Positions 1 to 8,545 of a DNA stretch of 64,000 nucleotides are shown here, in pieces (within the stretch, counting starts at the first letter, position 1; each line of letters opens with the position of its first letter). The stretch is taken from contig NZ_BCTW01000007.1 of assembly GCF_001590965.1 (NCBI RefSeq), positions 149,822-213,821 on the forward strand. The letters are read 5' to 3'. Both the position numbers and the translations under genes were made by a program. This DNA comes from Novosphingobium lentum NBRC 107847 (GTDB lineage Bacteria; Pseudomonadota; Alphaproteobacteria; Sphingomonadales; Sphingomonadaceae). Under the pieces are notes generated by a model, which was given only the letters and a program-made list of their open reading frames with translations, was not told where the DNA came from and did not search any database.

Positions 1-252
1 GCCGAGGAAAAGTTCGGGTCGGCGCTTGCCGCATTGGTTGCGTGCAGCAAGGCAGGCAGCGATGCCGTGGCTGAGGGCGTCACGGCGAAGGCGGCTTTGC
101 GCGCTTACGCCGCAGCCGATGCCGCGCTCCCCACGCCCTCGAAAAAGGTCGACGAAACCAAAATTGCCCAAATCTCCTTGCTCGCTCCGAGCGGCATCGC
201 GAACAATTGCCAGGCGGTGTACCGGCAGTTGACGGGCGAGGACGTGCCCTGA
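1..252 (+). CDS. C-terminal part of an unidentified protein (5' end outside window)
   Basis: The frame is open from the first base and ends with TGA at 250-252, giving 83 residues that begin AEEKFGSALAALVACSKAG. The segment is rich in alanine and has two cysteines (one in VACSK, one in NNCQAVY). I do not recognise the family. It lies upstream of the entry-exclusion and traG genes, so it probably belongs to the same mobile element. The open frame has coding-like composition, but the true start is not visible, so domain content cannot be judged. Confidence 0.5.
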   Translation, partial: AEEKFGSALAALVACSKAGSDAVAEGVTAKAALRAYAAADAALPTPSKKVDETKIAQISLLAPSGIANNCQAVYRQLTGEDVP

Positions 253-376
253 CCATTTGTATCGGCCGCCGGGGCGGGGCTTTTGTGGCGCAGCGGTCGT
301 GCCGAGGGACCTGGTTGCACGCTATCCGCCGGGAGCGAATAGCGTACCGGAACCGCACGCGCGACTTGATCGCAGG

Positions 377-625
377 TCACTTATCGGGCGGCGTGTAGGC
401 CTTTCCGTCGCCGAAGAACCCTTTGGATCGTTCGCGGCTCTCGGCCCTTTGCACGGCATAATCGGCGTTCGCGCATTCGCCGCCGCGGACTGACCCGTCC
501 CTGCAGCCGGCGACAATCATGCGTGCTTCGTCGAGGTTCGCTTCGAAAAACTGCGTGCTGCGCGGCTCGCTCGGCGCGCAGGCGGACAGGCCGAACCCCG
601 CAAATAGGATCATGGTCATGCGCAT
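377..625 (-). CDS. eexN: EexN-type entry-exclusion lipoprotein
   Basis: A small (82 aa) predicted lipoprotein. The N-terminus has a short hydrophobic stretch ending in the lipobox LSAC near residue 15, then a Cys-containing segment (AGCRDGS, then GGECANADYAV) typical of EexN proteins, which block redundant conjugative entry into a cell that already carries the element. AAGGAG lies 7 nt before the ATG, which fixes the start. The C-terminus (FFGDGKAYTPPDK) closely resembles the end of TrbJ encoded at 7685-8410. It is transcribed away from traG. The family call is from motif pattern; which T4SS component it acts on is not shown by the sequence. Confidence 0.72.
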   Translation of the reverse strand: MRMTMILFAGFGLSACAPSEPRSTQFFEANLDEARMIVAGCRDGSVRGGECANADYAVQRAESRERSKGFFGDGKAYTPPDK

Positions 626-749
626 CGTCGTCTCCTTCAGTTTTGACGAGCGATTATAATCGCTTCGGTTCCGTCTTGAAGGAGAGATGGACCCAATTCT
701 GGTTCGAATTTTCCGGACGGTCGCGCTGCGGCGGACGGACGGGCTGTCG

Positions 750-917
750 TCAATCGGCAGCGCTGCCCTGCTTTTCGAGCGCGTCCGCGATCATGGCCGC
801 GAGCGACTCCTCGGCTTGGACGCGCATAACAGAATCCTTGGAGTCGAGGTCGCGGCGCATCCATTGAGGCGCGCGTTCGATTACCTGGAGAATGATGTTG
901 GTGAGGTCGCCGGTCAT
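750..917 (-). CDS. small conserved mobile-element protein (DUF6771-like)
   Basis: 55 residues from ATG at 917, beginning MTGDLTNIILQVIERAPQWM and containing a charged helical segment with a repeated EESLAAMIADAL-type pattern. From memory, short proteins of this kind (annotated DUF6771) sit beside traG in sphingomonad trb loci. A TTG start at 935 would add six residues. I see no convincing Shine-Dalgarno for either start. It is convergent neither with eexN nor traG: it lies on the minus strand between them, upstream of eexN, and could be co-transcribed with it. Function unknown. Confidence 0.5.
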   Translation of the reverse strand: MTGDLTNIILQVIERAPQWMRRDLDSKDSVMRVQAEESLAAMIADALEKQGSAAD

Positions 918-1124
918 GCGCGGCCTATGCGCCAACCATGGTCGTCCGGCAATGGTGCAGTAGCCACCGGACTGACCAGCACAGTTCGCGCCAAAGCGCC
1001 GAAATCTCGCATCTGGTCGTCAAGAAGCAGTGAAGCGACAGCGGAGCGACAGTGTCGGTGAGGCGCCGACCGATGCCATTCTTGCCGGGCAAGAGCGATC
1101 CCCGTTCTTGCCGGAGCAACATCC

Positions 1125-3155
1125 ATGTCGCCAACCCGCCTCCTCTTGGGCCAGATCTTCATCGTCTTTGCGATCGTCGTCCTCGGCGTCTGGGCGGCGA
1201 CACAATGGTGTGCCGCGGCGCTCGGCTATCAGCCGCAGCTCGGCCCGGCATGGTTCGTCCTGTTCGGCACGCCCGTGTACGAACCCTGGGCCCTGTTTCC
1301 CTGGTGGTATCACTTCGAAGCCTATGCGCCCGAGATATTCGACACCGCTGGCGCCATCGCGGGCACCAGTGGATTTCTGGGCTGTGCGTCGGCGATCGCG
1401 GGATCCTTGTGGCGCGCGCGGCAGTCGAGTCATGTCACGACCTACGGGTCGGCGCGCTGGGCAAGCGATGGCGAGATCACGCGGGCGGGGCTGACGCGCG
1501 ATGCGGGCGTGTTTTTGGGCCGGCATGGATCGCGATATCTGCGGCACGACGGCCCCGAGCATGTCATGGCTTTCGCGCCGACGCGTTCGGGCAAGGGCGT
1601 CGGCCTCGTCGTCCCCACGCTGCTCAGCTGGACCGGCAGCACCGTCGTCCATGACATCAAGGGCGAAAACTGGCAGCTGACCGCGGGCTGGCGCTCGCGC
1701 TTCAGCCACGCGCTTCTGTTCAATCCGACCGACGCCGCCTCGGCCAAATATAATCCGCTGCTCGAAGTGCGCCGCGGTGAACATGAGGTCCGCGACGTGC
1801 AGAATATCGCCGATATTCTCGTCGATCCTGAAGGGGCGCTCGAACGGCGCAATCACTGGGAAAAAACGAGCCACAGTTTGCTCGTCGGTGCGATCCTCCA
1901 TATCCTCTATGCCGAGGAAGAGAAGACGCTCGCGCGCGTGGCGACCTTCCTCTCCGACCCGCAGCGGCCATTTGTGGCGACGCTCAAGCGGATGATGTCG
2001 ACCAATCATCTCGGCACAAAGGACGAGCCGAAGGTCCATCCGGTGGTCGCGTCGGCGGCGCGCGAGATCCTCAACAAGAGCGAGAATGAACGCTCGGGCG
2101 TGCTCTCCACTGCGATGTCTTTCCTGGGGCTCTACCGCGATCCGACCGTCGCCGAGGTGACCTCGCGCTGTGACTGGCGCATCGCCGACCTCGTCGAAGC
2201 GCCGCACCCGATCTCGCTCTACCTCGTCATTCCGCCATCGGACATCAGCCGCACCAAGCCGCTCGTCCGCCTCATCCTCAACCAGATCGGCCGGCGGCTC
2301 ACCGAAAAGCTCGACGATCATCGATCGACTGTGCGCCGCCACCAGCTCTTGATGATGCTCGACGAATTCCCCGCGCTCGGGCGGCTCGACTTCTTCGAGA
2401 CAAGCCTGGCGTTCATGGCGGGCTATGGCGTGCGCGCCTTCCTCATCGCCCAGAGTCTTAACCAGATCGAGAAGGCCTATGGCGAGCACCACAGCATCCT
2501 CGATAATTGCCACGTCCGTGTTGCATTTGCGACGAACGACGAACGGACCGCGCGCCGCATCTCCGATGCGCTCGGGGTCGCGACCGAACAGCGCGCGATG
2601 CGCAACTATGCCGGGCACCGGCTCGCGCCCTGGCTCGCGCATGTCATGGTCAGCCGTCAGGAGACTGCGCGCCCTCTCCTGACGCAGGGCGAGGTGATGC
2701 AGCTCGACCCGAACGACGAGCTGGTCCTCGTCTCGGGTATGGCGCCGATCCGCGCCAGGAAGCTGCGCTATTATGAGGATCTACGCTTCAAGGCCCGCCT
2801 CGCGCCGCCTCCGGTGCTTAGCGGCGCCGTCTACCCCGATCGGCCTGCAGCGCGGGGCGATGACTGGGGCAACTTCGCGCGGCGTCCTGATCGCCGGCTC
2901 GAAGCTGCGGTCGATGTCGACACGACTGCCGACGACGGCGGTCTCCAGCAGCAGCGGACGCCCGATATGGCCGACGAAATGCCGGCTCCCGCGTTGCCGC
3001 CGAAGCAGCTCGACCTGCTCGGCCTTGAGATGGACGACGTCGATCCCGCCGCTGACAAGCGCGCCCTGGATCGTTCGCGGGGTTCGCTCGATACGGTGCA
3101 GCGCGCCCACGCACTCAATCAGGGACAGGGTGACGACACCCTGCCGAGCTTCTGA
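1125..3155 (+). CDS. traG: type IV coupling protein TraG (VirD4 family)
   Basis: A 676-aa inner-membrane ATPase that links the relaxosome to the type IV secretion channel. N-terminal membrane segments lie around residues 8-28 and 70-92. A Walker A motif (APTRSGKGVG) is near residue 150 and a Walker B motif (MMLDEFPALG) near residue 408; the FETSLAFMAGYGVRAFLIAQS segment after it is typical of VirD4/TraG. Length fits the family. The C-terminal 110 residues are acidic and proline-rich, as in other TraG proteins. It heads the trb block, two bases before the CopG-like gene. The start at ATG 1125 follows GGAG in CCGGAGCAACATCC. Confidence 0.95.
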   Translation: MSPTRLLLGQIFIVFAIVVLGVWAATQWCAAALGYQPQLGPAWFVLFGTPVYEPWALFPWWYHFEAYAPEIFDTAGAIAGTSGFLGCASAIAGSLWRARQSSHVTTYGSARWASDGEITRAGLTRDAGVFLGRHGSRYLRHDGPEHVMAFAPTRSGKGVGLVVPTLLSWTGSTVVHDIKGENWQLTAGWRSRFSHALLFNPTDAASAKYNPLLEVRRGEHEVRDVQNIADILVDPEGALERRNHWEKTSHSLLVGAILHILYAEEEKTLARVATFLSDPQRPFVATLKRMMSTNHLGTKDEPKVHPVVASAAREILNKSENERSGVLSTAMSFLGLYRDPTVAEVTSRCDWRIADLVEAPHPISLYLVIPPSDISRTKPLVRLILNQIGRRLTEKLDDHRSTVRRHQLLMMLDEFPALGRLDFFETSLAFMAGYGVRAFLIAQSLNQIEKAYGEHHSILDNCHVRVAFATNDERTARRISDALGVATEQRAMRNYAGHRLAPWLAHVMVSRQETARPLLTQGEVMQLDPNDELVLVSGMAPIRARKLRYYEDLRFKARLAPPPVLSGAVYPDRPAARGDDWGNFARRPDRRLEAAVDVDTTADDGGLQQQRTPDMADEMPAPALPPKQLDLLGLEMDDVDPAADKRALDRSRGSLDTVQRAHALNQGQGDDTLPSF

Positions 3156-3157
3156 CA

Positions 3158-3583
3158 ATGGGACGCCGCAAGCTCAACAAGGTCCGCTACCAGCTCTTCC
3201 TGCCAGAGGAACTCAGCCAGCGGTTCGAGACCATCGCCGCGCAGCCCGGCGCAGCGAAGTCGGCGATCCTCGTCGACGCGCTCGCCGCCTGGCTCAATCG
3301 GCAGGCGGTATCCGAACTCGAGAATAAGTTCAGCGCGCGGCTCGACCGCATCTCGATGGCGCTCGGGCGAATCGAACGCGACGGCCAGATCCTGCTCGAA
3401 AGCCTCGCGCTGTTCATCCGCTACGAACTGACCGTGCAGGCGCCGATCGCCGAGGGCGACGAGGCAGCTCGCGCGATCGGGCGCGACCGGTTCAACGCGT
3501 TCGTCAGCCGCGTCGGCGAAGCGATGGCGAGCGGCGCGCGAACGCTCGGACCGGCATCCAGCGACAGGGAGCATCGGTCATGA
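3158..3583 (+). CDS. CopG/ribbon-helix-helix-like protein of the tra/trb operon
   Basis: 141 aa. Residues 5-50 (KVRYQLFLPEELSQRFETIA, then a segment with AKSAILVDALAAWL) fit a ribbon-helix-helix DNA-binding fold: one strand, then two helices. The rest is helical with a likely coiled segment (ENKFSARLDRISMALGRIERD). Genes of this type sit between traG and trbB in sphingomonad and Tn4371-like loci and are usually annotated as CopG-family regulators. Start ATG is 2 nt after the traG stop and its stop overlaps the trbB start by 4 nt, so it is translated with the conjugation genes. Whether it regulates the operon is not shown. Confidence 0.8.
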   Translation: MGRRKLNKVRYQLFLPEELSQRFETIAAQPGAAKSAILVDALAAWLNRQAVSELENKFSARLDRISMALGRIERDGQILLESLALFIRYELTVQAPIAEGDEAARAIGRDRFNAFVSRVGEAMASGARTLGPASSDREHRS

Positions 3584-4584
3584 GCGAAGGTCTGTCAGCG
3601 GCCCGCAGCCGCGCAATGCTGCGCACGGCCATGGGGCCGACGATCGCGGCGGCGCTCGCCGACCCCGAGGTCATCGAAATCATGATCAATCCCGACGGGT
3701 GCCTCTGGCTCGACCGCCTCGGGCGGGGACGCTGGGACACGGGTTCCCGGTTCGAGCCCGCGCAGGTCGAGCGGATCATTCGCCTCGTCGCGAGCCATGC
3801 GCGCACCGAGGCGCACGCCACCGCGCCGATCGTCTCGGCAGAGCTTCCGCCGCACGGGCAGGGGGCCGGCGAGCGGTTTGAAGGCGTGTTGCCGCCGGTG
3901 TCGACCGCGCCCTGCTTCTCGATCCGCAAGCCCGCCGCAAAGGTCCACACGCTGCTCGACTATGTGAAGGACGGCATCATGTCGGCCGAGATCGCGCGGC
4001 GCCTCGCGACCGCTGTCGTGGAGCGCCAGAATATCCTCGTCGTCGGCGGTACATCATCGGGCAAGACGACGCTTGCCAACGCCCTCCTCGCCGAAATGGG
4101 CGATCTCGACGAGCGCGTGATCCTGATCGAGGACACGCGTGAGCTTCAGTGCGCCGCGCGCGACGTCGTCGCGCTCCGCACCCGCACCGTGGGCGCCGAC
4201 GGGATCGGCACCGTCACCATGGCCGATCTCGTGCGCTCGACGCTGCGGTTGAGACCCGACCGGATCATTGTCGGCGAGGTGCGCGGGCGCGAGGCGCTCG
4301 ACATGCTCAAGGCTTGGAACACCGGCCATCCCGGCGGTATCGCGACGATCCACGCCAACAGCGCCGTCGCCGCTCTCTACCGGCTCGAGCAGCTGATCCA
4401 AGAAGCCGTGGTCACCGTGCCGCGCCGCCTGATCGCCGAGGCGATCGACATCATCGTCTTCATCTCGGGGCGCGGACTCGCGCGGCGCGTCGAGACGGTC
4501 GCGCGCGTCGGCGGCCTCGATCCTGATGGCGGATACGGCGTCGTCGACCTCACCCCCCAAATCACTGCGTCCGAAGGAGACTGA
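3580..4584 (+). CDS. trbB: P-type conjugative transfer ATPase TrbB (VirB11 family)
   Basis: A 334-aa hexameric secretion ATPase of the VirB11/PulE superfamily that energises pilus and channel assembly on the cytoplasmic side of the inner membrane. Walker A is [15 protein letters not shown] (about residues 152-166); the Asp box (LIEDTREL), the Walker B-like segment ([21 protein letters not shown]) and the His box ([13 protein letters not shown]) follow in the usual order. Length matches TrbB. Start ATG overlaps the preceding stop (ATGA) and is preceded by AGGGAG. It is the first gene of the trbBCDE run. Confidence 0.95.
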   Translation: MSEGLSAARSRAMLRTAMGPTIAAALADPEVIEIMINPDGCLWLDRLGRGRWDTGSRFEPAQVERIIRLVASHARTEAHATAPIVSAELPPHGQGAGERFEGVLPPVSTAPCFSIRKPAAKVHTLLDYVKDGIMSAEIARRLATAVVERQNILVVGGTSSGKTTLANALLAEMGDLDERVILIEDTRELQCAARDVVALRTRTVGADGIGTVTMADLVRSTLRLRPDRIIVGEVRGREALDMLKAWNTGHPGGIATIHANSAVAALYRLEQLIQEAVVTVPRRLIAEAIDIIVFISGRGLARRVETVARVGGLDPDGGYGVVDLTPQITASEGD

Positions 4585-4585
4585 T

Positions 4586-4954
4586 ATGCACATGAATGCC
4601 ACCGCGCGGCTGACCGACAAGGCCCGCGCCCGCGCCCCCGGACTCCTCAAGCTGACCGCGGCCTACTGGAGTCTCGGCCTGATCCTCTGCATCAGCGGAG
4701 CCGCGCAGGCAGCGGGTTCGGGCATGCCGTGGGAAGAACCGCTTCAGCAGGTGCTCGAATCTGTCCAGGGGCCGGTCGCCAAGATCGTCGCGGTGATCAT
4801 CATCATCACGACCGGGCTGACGCTCGCGTTCGGCGAGACCGCGGGCGGCTTTCGGCGACTGATCCAGATCGTCTTCGGGCTGTCGATCGCCTTCGCGGCC
4901 TCGAGCTTCTTCCTGTCCTTCTTCAGCTTCGGTGGCGGGGCGCTCATCGCATGA
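4586..4954 (+). CDS. trbC: conjugal transfer pilin TrbC (VirB2 family)
   Basis: 122 aa. It has a long basic leader, a hydrophobic segment with AQAAG that looks like a cleavage site near residue 44, then two transmembrane helices (IVAVIIIITTGLTLAF and IQIVFGLSIAFAASSFFLSFF), the layout of VirB2/TrbC pilins, which are processed and assembled into the conjugative pilus. GAAGGAG at 4572-4578 precedes the ATG. Its stop overlaps the trbD start (ATGA). The maturation type (cyclisation as in TrbC of RP4) cannot be told from the sequence. Confidence 0.9.
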   Translation: MHMNATARLTDKARARAPGLLKLTAAYWSLGLILCISGAAQAAGSGMPWEEPLQQVLESVQGPVAKIVAVIIIITTGLTLAFGETAGGFRRLIQIVFGLSIAFAASSFFLSFFSFGGGALIA

Positions 4955-5223
4955 TCGGCGCCGGACAGCATATCGAGGGCTTCGAGGCGCCGGTGCATCG
5001 CTCGCTCGCCGAGCCGATCCTGCTCGGCGGCGCGCCGCGCGCGATCGCCATCCTCAATGGCACGCTCGCCGCCGCGCTCGGCCTCGGCCTCCAGCAATGG
5101 GTCGCGGGGATCGCGCTCTGGGCGTTCGGCCACACTGCGGCGGTGATGGCGGCGAAACGCGATCCCGATTTCGCGCCCGTCCTGATGCGGCATCTCAAGC
5201 AGCGGGGGCAACTTTCATGCTGA
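4951..5223 (+). CDS. trbD: conjugal transfer protein TrbD (VirB3 family)
   Basis: A 90-aa small inner-membrane protein, found by its overlap with trbC (ATGA at 4951-4954) and with trbE. The family signature is at the N-terminus (GFEAPVHRSLAEPILLGG, then PRAIAILNGTLAAALGL), followed by hydrophobic helices (LAAALGLGLQQWVAGIALWAF) and a basic C-terminus. VirB3/TrbD proteins partner the VirB4 ATPase at the inner-membrane complex. The start is set by the overlap and by length; a longer upstream frame in this register is only the antisense-like continuation through trbC. Confidence 0.9.
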   Translation: MIGAGQHIEGFEAPVHRSLAEPILLGGAPRAIAILNGTLAAALGLGLQQWVAGIALWAFGHTAAVMAAKRDPDFAPVLMRHLKQRGQLSC

Positions 5224-7688
5224 TGCTCCACGAATATCGCCGCAAGGCCGACCGGCTTGCCGACCATCTGCCGTGGGCCGCGCTCATCGCGCCGGGCGTC
5301 ATCCTGAACAAGGATGGCAGCTTCAGCCGCGTCCTCGCCTTCCGCGGCCCCGATCTCGAATCGGCGACCGAGGCCGAACTCGTGTCGGTCGCGGCGCGGG
5401 CGAACAATGTACTGAAGCGCTTTGGTTCGGGCTGGGCGCTCCACATCGAGGCCGAGCGCCGCGAAGCGCCCGGCTATCCGGCGAGTGCCTTTCCCGACGC
5501 CGCATCCTGGCTCGTCGACAGAGAACGGCGCGCGGCGTTCGAGAGCGCGGAGGCGCATTATGAGAGTCGCTATTATCTGACACTGACCTTCCTCGCCGAA
5601 CCCGACCAGACCGACCGTGCCGGACGCGCGCTCGTCGAGCGCAGCGACGGCAACCAGGGACGCGACTGGCGGCAGGCGCTCGCCGCCTTCGTCGCCGAGA
5701 CGGAGCGCGTGCTCGATCTCTTTGCCGGCTTCATGCCCGAGGTGCGCGCGCTCGATGACGCCGAGACGCTGACCTATCTTCACGGCACGATCTCGGCGTG
5801 GCGCCACGACGTCGCGGTGCCCGTGACTCCGATCTATCTCGACGGGTTGCTCGCCGACACGCCGCTCGTCGGCGGACTCGAGCCGATGCTCGGGGATTTG
5901 CACCTGCGGACACTCACTGTCCTCGGCTTCCCGAATCTGAGCCGCCCAGGCATCTTCGACGCGCTCAATCATGAAGGCTTTTCCTATCGTTGGGTGACGC
6001 GCTTCATAGCGCTCGATAAGACCGAGGCGACCCGCGCGCTGACCAAGCTTCGCCGCCAATGGTTCAACAAGCGCAAGTCGATCTCGGCGCTCCTGCGCGA
6101 GGTGATGTACAATCAGCCGGCGCAGCTGCTCGACAGCGACGCGGACAATAAGATGTTCGACGCTGACCTCGCGCTTCAGGCGCTCGGCGGTGACCATGTC
6201 GCATTCGGCCATCTGACCGCGACGATCACGGTGTGGGACCCTGACCGCGCCCGCGTCGAGGAAAAGGTCCGCAGCGTTGAGCGGATCGTGAACGGGCTCG
6301 GCTTCACCTGCATCCGCGAAAACATGAACGCGGTCGAGGCGTGGCTCGGGTCGCTCCCGGCGCAGGTCTACGCCAATGTCCGCCAGCCGCTCGTCCACAC
6401 TCTCAATCTCGCGCATCTGATGCCGCTGTCTTCGGTATGGGCGGGACCGGCACGCAACGATCATCTCGGCGGGCCACCACTGCTCTATGCCGAGACAAGC
6501 GGTTCGACTCCGTTCCGTCTCGCGACGCATGTCGGCGACGTCGGGCATATGATGATCGTTGGGCCGACAGGTGCCGGCAAATCGGTGCTCCTCGGCCTGC
6601 TCGCCCTCCAGTTCCGGCGTTACGAGGGCGCGCAGGTTTATATCTTCGACAAAGGATTCTCGGCGCGTGCCGCGGTCTTGGCGATGGGCGGCGCGCATCA
6701 TGCGCTCGGCCTTGGCGGAGGCGAGGGGGAAGGCGAGGGCGCCATCTCCTTCCAGCCGCTGCGCGCGATCGACCGGGCGGGCGAGTGCGCCTGGGCGGCC
6801 GAGTGGATCGCCGGGCTGCTCGCGCACGAAAAGGTAGCCGTCACCCCCGAGGTCCGCGAGGCGCTCTGGTCGGCGCTGACGAGCCTCGCCACTGCGCCGG
6901 TCGAAGAGCGCACGCTTACCGGCCTCGCATTGCTCCTGCAATCGGTGCCGCTGCGCTTGGCGCTCGCGCCTTACACGCTCGAGGGCCCGTACGGGCGGCT
7001 GCTCGATGCCGCCGAAGATGATTTGCGCGTCGCCGACGTCCAGTGTTTCGAGACCGAAGCGCTGATGGGTCAGGCAGTCGTCGTAGCGCCCGTGCTCAGT
7101 TATCTGTTCCACCGGCTCGAGGAGCGATTCACAGGGCGGCCGACCTTGCTCATCCTCGACGAGGCCTGGGTCTTTCTCGACAATCCGATCTTCGCGGCGC
7201 GCATCCGCGAATGGTTGAAAGTGCTCCGAAAGAAGAATGTCGCGGTGGTGTTCGCGACGCAGAGTCTCGCCGACATCGCCGACAGTGCGATCGCGCCGGC
7301 GATCATCGAAAGCTGCCCACAGCGCATCCTCCTGCCCAACGACCGCGCGGTCGAACCGCAGTCGGAGGCCGCCTATGCACGCTTCGGACTCAATGCGCGG
7401 CAGGTCGAGCTCATCGCGCGCGCCACACCAAAGCGGCATTATTATCTCCAGTCCGCGCGCGGCAACCGGCTGTTCGAACTGGGGCTGGGGTCCGTCGGGC
7501 TAACGCTGTGCGGCGCCTCCGATCCCGACACGCAGAAGCGCATCGACGCGATCCTCGCCGAACATGGCGTGGGCGACTTCGCCGCGCATTTTCTCCGCGG
7601 CGCCGGCCTCGGCTGGGCCGCCGAACTCCTTGCCGACTTCGCGCCACCTCAATCCCCCGCAGACCCGTCCCCCGAAGAAGGAGAATGA
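5217..7688 (+). CDS. trbE: conjugal transfer ATPase TrbE (VirB4 family)
   Basis: An 823-aa T4SS assembly ATPase. Residues 1-400 form the CagE/TrbE N-terminal domain (starts MLMLHEYRRKADRLADHLPW). Walker A (IVGPTGAGKSVLLGLL) is near residue 448 and Walker B (LLILDEAWVFLD) near residue 645, followed by KNVAVVFATQSLADIADSA and the C-terminal ATPase half. Length is normal for TrbE. ATG 5217 overlaps the trbD stop; an in-frame ATG at 5223 is the alternative. Its stop overlaps the trbJ start (ATGA). Confidence 0.95.
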   Translation: MLMLHEYRRKADRLADHLPWAALIAPGVILNKDGSFSRVLAFRGPDLESATEAELVSVAARANNVLKRFGSGWALHIEAERREAPGYPASAFPDAASWLVDRERRAAFESAEAHYESRYYLTLTFLAEPDQTDRAGRALVERSDGNQGRDWRQALAAFVAETERVLDLFAGFMPEVRALDDAETLTYLHGTISAWRHDVAVPVTPIYLDGLLADTPLVGGLEPMLGDLHLRTLTVLGFPNLSRPGIFDALNHEGFSYRWVTRFIALDKTEATRALTKLRRQWFNKRKSISALLREVMYNQPAQLLDSDADNKMFDADLALQALGGDHVAFGHLTATITVWDPDRARVEEKVRSVERIVNGLGFTCIRENMNAVEAWLGSLPAQVYANVRQPLVHTLNLAHLMPLSSVWAGPARNDHLGGPPLLYAETSGSTPFRLATHVGDVGHMMIVGPTGAGKSVLLGLLALQFRRYEGAQVYIFDKGFSARAAVLAMGGAHHALGLGGGEGEGEGAISFQPLRAIDRAGECAWAAEWIAGLLAHEKVAVTPEVREALWSALTSLATAPVEERTLTGLALLLQSVPLRLALAPYTLEGPYGRLLDAAEDDLRVADVQCFETEALMGQAVVVAPVLSYLFHRLEERFTGRPTLLILDEAWVFLDNPIFAARIREWLKVLRKKNVAVVFATQSLADIADSAIAPAIIESCPQRILLPNDRAVEPQSEAAYARFGLNARQVELIARATPKRHYYLQSARGNRLFELGLGSVGLTLCGASDPDTQKRIDAILAEHGVGDFAAHFLRGAGLGWAAELLADFAPPQSPADPSPEEGE

Positions 7689-8410
7689 ACATGAAGAAGC
7701 TTACCCTCGCCCTGCTGGCAGCCGCGCTTGCGCCGGCAACGATCGTCGCGGTCCCGTCTGCGCATGCGGTCCCCGTGTTCGACAGCGCCAACTACTCGCA
7801 GAATCTGCTCACCGCGGCGCGAACGCTTCAGCAGATCAACCAGCAAATCCAGTCACTTCAGAACGAAGCGCAAGTGTTGGCGAACCAGCAGAAGAATCTG
7901 AAGACGATCGACTTCCCGCAGATGTCGGCGCTCCAGCAGCGACTGCAGGACATCGAGCGGTTGATGGGGCAGGCGCAGGGGATCGACTTTCGGGTCGACC
8001 GTCTCGACGAGCAGTTCCGACAGGCTTTTCCGACGACCTTCGAGCATCTGGCTCGGCGCGACGAACGCATCGCGATCGCGAAGGAACGGCTCGAAAACGA
8101 AATGGCCGCATATCGCCAAACGATGAGCGTTCAGGGCGGCATCGTTGAAAATATTCGCGGCGATGCCGAAGTTCTTCAGGCCATCGTCGAGAAGAGCCAA
8201 GGCGCTGCGGGTAACCTGCAAGTGAGCCAAGCCACCAACCAGCTCCTCGCGCTCGCCGCCAAGCAGCAATTCCAGATCCAGCAGCTGATGGCGGCGCAAT
8301 TCCGCGCCGAAGCGCTCGAACGCGCTACGCGCGCCCAGATCGCGCGTGAAGCCCGCGAGTCGACGCGCCGTTTCCTCGGCGACGGCAAGGCATGGACCCC
8401 GCCGCGCTGA
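7685..8410 (+). CDS. trbJ: conjugal transfer protein TrbJ (VirB5 family)
   Basis: A 241-aa secreted, largely helical protein: signal peptide (KKLTLALLAAALAPATIVAVPSAHA region, cleavage near residue 30), then coiled-coil segments (TLQQINQQIQSLQNEAQVLANQ and the region around residues 120-215). VirB5/TrbJ proteins sit at the pilus tip or periplasm and affect mating-pair contact. AGGAG lies directly upstream; the ATG at 7691 is a possible second start. The C-terminus (FLGDGKAWTPPR) shares a motif with the EexN end. No trbK follows; a GC-rich hairpin separates it from trbL. Confidence 0.92.
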   Translation: MNMKKLTLALLAAALAPATIVAVPSAHAVPVFDSANYSQNLLTAARTLQQINQQIQSLQNEAQVLANQQKNLKTIDFPQMSALQQRLQDIERLMGQAQGIDFRVDRLDEQFRQAFPTTFEHLARRDERIAIAKERLENEMAAYRQTMSVQGGIVENIRGDAEVLQAIVEKSQGAAGNLQVSQATNQLLALAAKQQFQIQQLMAAQFRAEALERATRAQIAREARESTRRFLGDGKAWTPPR

Positions 8411-8470
8411 GCCTGAGCTGACCGCTTGGGGCAGGACGGGCCGCACCGCTCCCCCGCCCACGCCTGTCCC

Positions 8471-8521
8471 GTCGCGGGGACTTATGCGGCCGTCCCTCTC
8501 CGGGCCGCCGGTCCCCGCGAC
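8471..8521 (+). promoter_or_regulatory. inverted repeat hairpin between trbJ and trbL
   Basis: Perfect 11-bp arms GTCGCGGGGAC (8471-8481) and GTCCCCGCGAC (8511-8521) enclose 29 nt that themselves contain complementary GCGGCC and GGCCGC. The right arm ends 9 nt before the trbL Shine-Dalgarno AAGGAGG (8531-8537). There is no T-tract, so it is not a clear rho-independent terminator. It occupies the only sizeable gap (135 bp) within the trb run, where other loci carry trbK. It may stabilise or attenuate mRNA; that is inference. Confidence 0.6.
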
Positions 8522-8545
8522 AAAATTTCGAAGGAGGATCGCGAT

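Noticed and set aside
1020..2642. 540-codon minus-strand open frame under traG
   Set aside because: Antisense to a gene with clear Walker motifs in the other strand; composition is low-complexity charged sequence typical of GC-rich shadow frames.
4944..7439. 831-codon minus-strand open frame under trbE
   Set aside because: Antisense shadow of an ATPase with intact motifs; no known domain.
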